64,000 nt of DNA from assembly GCA_910588955.1 (NCBI GenBank), contig CAJURQ010000014.1, positions 11,879 through 75,878 on the forward strand. Reading direction: 5' to 3'. The notes under the pieces were generated by a model that worked only from the letters and a program-made list of their open reading frames with translations, did no database searches and had not been told where the DNA came from. This DNA comes from an uncultured Lachnospiraceae bacterium. GTDB taxonomy: Bacteria; Bacillota; Clostridia; Lachnospirales; Lachnospiraceae. Within the stretch, counting starts at the first letter, position 1. Every line of letters starts with the position of its first letter. The translations under genes were made by a program, and so were the position numbers. Below are positions 60,492 to 64,000 of the stretch, piece after piece.

Positions 60492-61124
60492 ATGACGGAT
60501 AAGGTAATTGAAAACAACCAGGTGGCGGTTATGGGGGAGATTGTGAGCGATTTTTCCTTCAGCCACGAGATTTTCGGAGAGGGCTTTTATATGGTAGATA
60601 TCAGCGTAGATCGACTCAGTGAGTCAACTGATATTATACCGGTGATGGTGTCCGAGAGGCTTATTGACGTGAATGAGGACTACAGGGGCTTGAAGATATG
60701 CATCACGGGGCAGTTCCGATCCTATAACAGACATGAGGAGAGAAAGAACAGGCTGGTTTTGTCGGTGTTTGCGCGAGAGATCGAGTTCGTGGACGATATC
60801 GGGGAAGGGGCAAAGACAAACCAGATTTTTTTGGACGGCTATATCTGTAAGGCACCGGTTTACCGCAAGACGCCGCTTGGCAGGGAGATTGCAGATCTGC
60901 TGCTGGCAGTGAACAGACCTTACGGGAAATCGGATTACATACCATGCATCTGCTGGGGGCGCAACGCCAGATTTGCCAGCAACTTCGAGGTGGGAAGCCG
61001 CTGCGCCATCTGGGGCAGGATTCAGAGCCGTGAATATATGAAAAAATTGTCGGAGGAGCAGTTGGAGAGGCGCATTGCCTACGAGGTCTCCGTCAGCAAG
61101 CTGGAACTTGTGGAAGATGAATGA
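60492..61124 (+). CDS. Single-stranded DNA-binding-like OB-fold protein
   Basis: About 210 residues with two OB-fold-like halves: NQVAVMGEIVSDFSFSHEIF to GLKICITGQFRSYNRHEERK, and NQIFLDGYICKAPVYRKTPL to SRCAIWGRIQSREY. The second half, with PLGREIADLLLAVNR and YIPCICWGRNA, is like the N-terminal part of SSB. It lacks the acidic tail tip (DDDIPF) of housekeeping SSB, so it is a paralogue; its role is unclear. ATG at 60492 follows TGGAGGAAAAC; the longer frame lacks a better site. Confidence 0.82.
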   Translation: MTDKVIENNQVAVMGEIVSDFSFSHEIFGEGFYMVDISVDRLSESTDIIPVMVSERLIDVNEDYRGLKICITGQFRSYNRHEERKNRLVLSVFAREIEFVDDIGEGAKTNQIFLDGYICKAPVYRKTPLGREIADLLLAVNRPYGKSDYIPCICWGRNARFASNFEVGSRCAIWGRIQSREYMKKLSEEQLERRIAYEVSVSKLELVEDE

Positions 61125-61137
61125 GATTTGCTACGAC

Positions 61138-61166
61138 TTGCATACCCGTGAGGATTGTGCTATTCT
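61138..61166 (+). promoter_or_regulatory. Promoter before the CobO-like gene
   Basis: TTGCAT (61138-61143), 17-bp spacer, TATTCT (61161-61166), about 41 bases upstream of the start codon. Confidence 0.5.
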
Positions 61167-61206
61167 GACTTTATATAGTGAAATATGAAAATACGGGGTG
61201 CTGTTT

Positions 61207-61707
61207 ATGGAAAAAGGCAGGATTCAGATATACAGCGGGGAAGGGCACGGGAAGTCCCCGGCGGCGCTGGGGCGTGCGATTCAGACGGCGTGCGAGGGAG
61301 AATATGTCGTCATCATACAGTTTCTGAAAGGGCGGGGGCTGACGGAGTCGGAGTTCGTGAAGCGTCTCGAGCCGGAGATCAAGATCTTCCGCTTTGAGAA
61401 GTCCGAGGAAGATTTTTCGCAGCTTTCCGATGAGCGCAAGGCGGAGGAGAGCGGCAACATCAGAAACGGGCTGAATTTCGCGAAAAAGATTCTTAACACG
61501 GGGGAGTGCTCCCTGTTGATTCTGGACGAGGTGCTCGGGCTGATTGACAACGGCATTATCACGGTGGAGGAGCTGAAGAATCTTCTTGCGGGAAAGCCGG
61601 AGGAGATGGATATCATTATGACGGGCATCACGTTAAACGACAGGGTCTGCGCGCTGGCGGATCAGGTGACGAAGGTGGAGACCATGCATTTTAAGATATG
61701 GGATTGA
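61207..61707 (+). CDS. cobO: CobO/BtuR-like corrinoid adenosyltransferase
   Basis: A 166-residue P-loop protein. RIQIYSGEGHGKSPAALGRA is the nucleotide-binding segment, VVIIQFLKGRGLTESEFVKRL follows, and LLILDEVLGLIDNGIITVEEL contains the DEV motif of CobA/CobO enzymes, which transfer adenosine from ATP to the cobalt of corrinoids. Compared with the canonical GKGKTTAALG, the P-loop reads GHGKSPAALG, with Ser replacing Thr and a proline inserted in the usual T position. The last residues (HFKIWD) are shorter than the Pro/Gly-rich tail of true CobO. Activity is likely but not certain. ATG at 61207 follows GGGGTG. Confidence 0.85.
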   Translation: MEKGRIQIYSGEGHGKSPAALGRAIQTACEGEYVVIIQFLKGRGLTESEFVKRLEPEIKIFRFEKSEEDFSQLSDERKAEESGNIRNGLNFAKKILNTGECSLLILDEVLGLIDNGIITVEELKNLLAGKPEEMDIIMTGITLNDRVCALADQVTKVETMHFKIWD

Positions 61708-61732
61708 CACGGATGAATCCGGATGTTATGAT
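61704..61732 (+). promoter_or_regulatory. dapA promoter upstream of the lysine riboswitch
   Basis: TTGACA (61704-61709), overlapping the cobO stop, 17-bp spacer, TATGAT (61727-61732). Transcription would start about 20 bases before the riboswitch. Confidence 0.82.
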
Positions 61733-61761
61733 AAACCATAGTAAACAACAGTATAGAGTTT

Positions 61762-61981
61762 GATAGAGGTTGCGTTATCTATCAGTACGGGCATGGATGT
61801 GACAGGCACAGGGGAAATGCCCGGAAAGGAGAGGGCGCCGAAAGGAGAGACGACCTGCAAGTTTTTACCTTGGGCATACAGTTAAGAGCTGTATGACTGT
61901 CATCGTTACGATGGGGCGCTATCCAGACCGGAGACGGAAGAATTATGGAGCTGACCCTGTGCGGTCAGCTCTTTATCATTT
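61762..61981 (+). promoter_or_regulatory. Lysine riboswitch (L-box) with terminator
   Basis: 61762-61923 has the order of conserved L-box segments: AGAGGTTGCG, ATCAGTA, GGAGAGGGCGCCGAAAG, CTTGGGCATACAGTTAAGAG, GACTGTCATCGTT and GGGGCGCTATC, with GATAG/CTATC closing the aptamer. The expression platform is a terminator at 61948-61981 (GAGCTGACC/GGTCAGCTC and TTTATCATTT) just before the dapA ribosome binding site. With lysine bound the terminator should form and reduce dapA transcription. Confidence 0.93.
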
Positions 61982-61997
61982 CAGAGAGGAGATAAAT

Positions 61998-62882
61998 ATG
62001 GCAATTTTTAAGGGAGCAGGCGTGGCGATCGTCACACCATTTCATGAGGACGGCAGCATCAATTACGAAAAATTTGCGGAGCTTGTAGACTTTCAAATCG
62101 CGGGAGGTACGGATGCAATCATCGTCTGCGGCACGACGGGAGAGTCCGCCACGCTGACGCACGAGGAGCATCTGGATCTGATCCGTTTCTGTATTGAGAC
62201 GGTGAAGGGCAGGGTTCCCGTGGTGGCAGGAACCGGCTCGAACTGCACGGAGACGGCGGTTTATCTCTCCACGGAGGCGGAGAAGTACGGCGCGGACGGG
62301 CTGCTTTTGGTGACGCCCTACTACAACAAAGCGACCCAGAACGGTCTGTATGCTCACTATAAAAAGGTGGCGGATTCCGTGAAGCTGCCCATCATCCTTT
62401 ACAACGTGCCCAGCCGCACAGGCTGTAACATCCAGCCGCAGACGGCGGCGAGACTCTGCACGGAAGTGGAGAATATCGTGGGCATCAAGGAGGCGAGCGG
62501 CAATATCGGACAGATCGCCAAGCTGATGTCTCTGGCTGGGGATAAAGTGGATCTGTATTCCGGCAACGACGACCAGATCGTGCCGATCATGTCCCTCGGC
62601 GGTATCGGCGTGATCTCTGTGCTGTCCAACGTGGCGCCGAAGCAGACTCATGATATCTGCCAGAAGTTCCTCGACGGGGATGTAGAAGGCAGCAGGCGGG
62701 AGCAGCTTCGCGCAATCGACCTCTGTGACGCGCTTTTCTGCGAGGTGAATCCGATTCCCGTGAAGGCGGCGCTTAACCTGATGGGCAAGGAAGTAGGCGG
62801 TTTACATATGCCCCTCTCCGACATGGAGCCCCAGAATGTGGAGCGGCTGAAAAAGGCAATGCAGGATTACGGGATACTGTAG
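61998..62882 (+). CDS. dapA: 4-hydroxy-tetrahydrodipicolinate synthase
   Basis: Condenses pyruvate and aspartate semialdehyde, first step specific to lysine and diaminopimelate. 294 residues from ATG 61998, behind AGAGGAGATAAAT; longer frames extend into the riboswitch terminator. Motifs: VAIVTPFHEDGSIN, IVCGTTGESATLTHEEH, LLLVTPYYNKATQNGLYAHY with catalytic Tyr, NVPSRTGCNIQPQT, and VGIKEASGNIGQIAKLMSLA with the Schiff-base lysine. Regulated by the upstream lysine riboswitch. dapB follows 281 bases later. Confidence 0.98.
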   Translation: MAIFKGAGVAIVTPFHEDGSINYEKFAELVDFQIAGGTDAIIVCGTTGESATLTHEEHLDLIRFCIETVKGRVPVVAGTGSNCTETAVYLSTEAEKYGADGLLLVTPYYNKATQNGLYAHYKKVADSVKLPIILYNVPSRTGCNIQPQTAARLCTEVENIVGIKEASGNIGQIAKLMSLAGDKVDLYSGNDDQIVPIMSLGGIGVISVLSNVAPKQTHDICQKFLDGDVEGSRREQLRAIDLCDALFCEVNPIPVKAALNLMGKEVGGLHMPLSDMEPQNVERLKKAMQDYGIL

Positions 62883-62902
62883 GTATGGATGTAAATGGAA
62901 GG

Positions 62903-62936
62903 AACGTCTGTCGGGAGAACTCGGCAGACGTTTTCG
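62903..62936 (+). terminator. Terminator after dapA
   Basis: AACGTCTG pairs with CAGACGTT, with an inner CG/CG extension and TTTTCG after it. It is directly followed by element D. Confidence 0.75.
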
Positions 62937-62940
62937 AATA

Positions 62941-63143
62941 ATAAATAATTGCGAAACGAATAGTCAGTAAATTTAAATTGTGCGTGTTGTATAATCCATA
63001 AGCAGACCCTTGGAAAGCGTCAGTGCTTAATGAGGTTTTTTACGAATTTAGCACTGTTACGCTTGGAACGGAGCGCAAGCGCGTCTGCGTTGGAATATAC
63101 AACATGCACAGTGACAACAATATCGCGTTTCGCAATTATTTAT
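62941..63143. repeat. Element D, full-length inverted repeat
   Basis: The ends are an 18-bp perfect inverted repeat (ATAAATAATTGCGAAACG at 62941 and its complement at 63126-63143). Inside, TTGTGCGTGTTGTATA (62978) pairs with 63096-63110 apart from one G-T pair, AGCAGAC with GTCTGC, and CAGTGCTTAA (63021) with TTTAGCACTG (63047). A MITE-like or structured RNA element; no gene within it. Confidence 0.85.
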
Positions 63144-63163
63144 AGATAGGAAAGGAGACAGAT

Positions 63164-63919
63164 ATGGTAAATGTAATTATGCACGGCTGCAACGGGAAGA
63201 TGGGACAGACGATCTCGTCCCTGATTGCTGCGGACAATGAGATAGAGATTGTGGCGGGTGTGGACGCAAGGGATGAGGGAAAAAATTCGTACCCGGTATT
63301 TTCAAAAATCGGGGAGTGCACGGTGGAGGCGGACGCGGTGATTGACTTTTCCGTGGCGGCTGCGGTGGACGATCTGTTAGACTACTGCGCGGAGAAGAAG
63401 GTGCCCTGCGTGCTGTGCACTACCGGGCTTTCCGAAGCGCAGCTTGCAAAGGTGCAGGAGGCGTCGAAGCAGGTGGCGGTTTTAAAATCCGCGAATATGT
63501 CCCTCGGCATCAATATGTTGTTAAAACTGTTAAAGGAGGCGGCAAAGACGCTTTCCCCCGCCGGTTTCGATATCGAGATTGTGGAGAAGCATCACAATCA
63601 GAAGCTGGACGCGCCCAGCGGCACGGCGCTTGCGCTGGCGGATTCCATCAATGAGGAGATGGGGAACAGCTTCGACTATGTCTATGACAGGAGTCAGGTC
63701 AGACAGAAGAGAGACGCGAAGGAGATCGGCATCAGTGCGGTCAGAGGCGGCACGATTGTGGGCGACCATGACGTGATCTTTGCGGGGGCGGACGAGGTCG
63801 TCACCTTTTCCCACAGGGCATACTCGAAGGCAGTCTTCGGCAAGGGCGCCATTCAGGCGGCAAAATTCCTCGCGGGGAAACCGGCAGGATTATACGATAT
63901 GGCGGATGTAATAGAGTGA
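63164..63919 (+). CDS. dapB: 4-hydroxy-tetrahydrodipicolinate reductase
   Basis: NAD(P)H-dependent second step of lysine/diaminopimelate synthesis. 251 residues. The Rossmann start is VIMHGCNGKMGQTISSL; VIDFSVAAAVDDLLDYC and LCTTGLSEAQ lie near the cofactor. The catalytic pair is in IVEKHHNQKLDAPSGTALAL (Lys and His), and GISAVRGGTIVGDHDVIFAGADE is conserved. ATG at 63164 follows GGAAAGGAGACAGAT. The stop (GAG TGA) forms the first bases of an element-A-like sequence. Confidence 0.98.
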   Translation: MVNVIMHGCNGKMGQTISSLIAADNEIEIVAGVDARDEGKNSYPVFSKIGECTVEADAVIDFSVAAAVDDLLDYCAEKKVPCVLCTTGLSEAQLAKVQEASKQVAVLKSANMSLGINMLLKLLKEAAKTLSPAGFDIEIVEKHHNQKLDAPSGTALALADSINEEMGNSFDYVYDRSQVRQKRDAKEIGISAVRGGTIVGDHDVIFAGADEVVTFSHRAYSKAVFGKGAIQAAKFLAGKPAGLYDMADVIE

Positions 63920-63955
63920 AAAGAATTTCTAAATCACTCGCAGCAGAGGAGACCA
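63914..63955 (+). repeat. Partial element-A-like sequence after dapB
   Basis: GAGTGAAAAGAATTTCT equals the left arm of the 4622 copy except for one base, and overlaps the dapB stop codon in the same way. It is followed by TCACTC, which can pair with GAGTGA, and GCAGCAGAGG as in the 3436 unit. The right arm is not seen before the window ends at 64000. Confidence 0.6.
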
Positions 63956-64000
63956 GCTATGAAAAGTCAAGCCTAAATTAACAAAAAATTTCTTTTTCCT

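Noticed and set aside
62941..63143. Insertion sequence between dapA and dapB
   Set aside because: Only about 200 bases and no transposase frame; better described as a non-coding inverted repeat.

Overview
The window reads as chromosomal DNA of a spore-forming, Gram-positive anaerobe of the Lachnospiraceae (Clostridia) type. The grounds are: strong AGGAGG-like ribosome binding sites with frequent TTG/GTG starts; sigma-A promoters with 17-bp spacers; a SigH-type sporulation sigma factor; rubrerythrin; a CobA-HemD fusion; ECF, MglA-type and family-1 sugar transporters; a TrpB2-type tryptophan synthase; and very large secreted transglutaminase-like proteins. No rRNA, prophage, CRISPR array or intact insertion sequence is visible. 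This assignment is inference from gene content, not from a phylogenetic marker comparison.

Layout. 0-6.3 kb: tetrapyrrole (siroheme/cobalamin precursor) cluster: precorrin-2 dehydrogenase (5' end cut off), hemC, cobA-hemD, hemB, hemL and a 64-residue protein. 6.4-9.6 kb: a chemoreceptor with a CZB-like input domain followed at once by TrpB2. 9.6-19.8 kb: sugar uptake and sensing island: RbsB/MglB-type lipoprotein, two-domain ABC ATPase, permease, a second similar lipoprotein, histidine kinase, response regulator, membrane-anchored family-1 solute-binding protein and a GGDEF protein. 19.8-25.5 kb: secreted DUF5722-type glycosidase-like protein, an Rpn/transposase remnant and a surface-protein gene broken by three frame changes. 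25.6-28 kb (minus strand): purC, then an SPFH protein coupled to a ribbon-helix-helix protein. 28.1-35.2 kb: a 1898-residue transglutaminase surface protein overlapping a VSEN-repeat partner. 35.2-40.4 kb: rubrerythrin, ECF S component, coaX, coaBC, ispF, and sigH facing the other way. 40.4-47.9 kb: ATPase remnant, tRNA-Thr, sugar ABC importer, AraC regulator and GH3 glycosidase. 48-53 kb: cysE, cysS, mrnC, rlmB and a secreted SGNH hydrolase with VSGN repeats. 53-64 kb: PBP1A, a YigZ-type protein, mgtE, typA, SSB-like protein, CobO-like protein, a lysine riboswitch controlling dapA, and dapB.

The most unusual layer lies between genes. At least four kinds of palindromic repeat recur. Element A is seen in the heme cluster and abuts the hemB and dapB stop codons; two of its copies differ by compensating base changes in three stems. 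Element B follows terminators and carries a GNA-triloop mini-hairpin. Element C sits before coaX and rlmB. Element D is a 200-bp inverted repeat between dapA and dapB, with a solo arm between cysE and cysS. A run of four hairpins separates the response regulator from the anchored binding protein. The best candidates for new biology are these elements, the sugar-sensing island, the SPFH/RHH pair with doubled GATATC sites in its promoter, and the VSxN-repeat secreted proteins.
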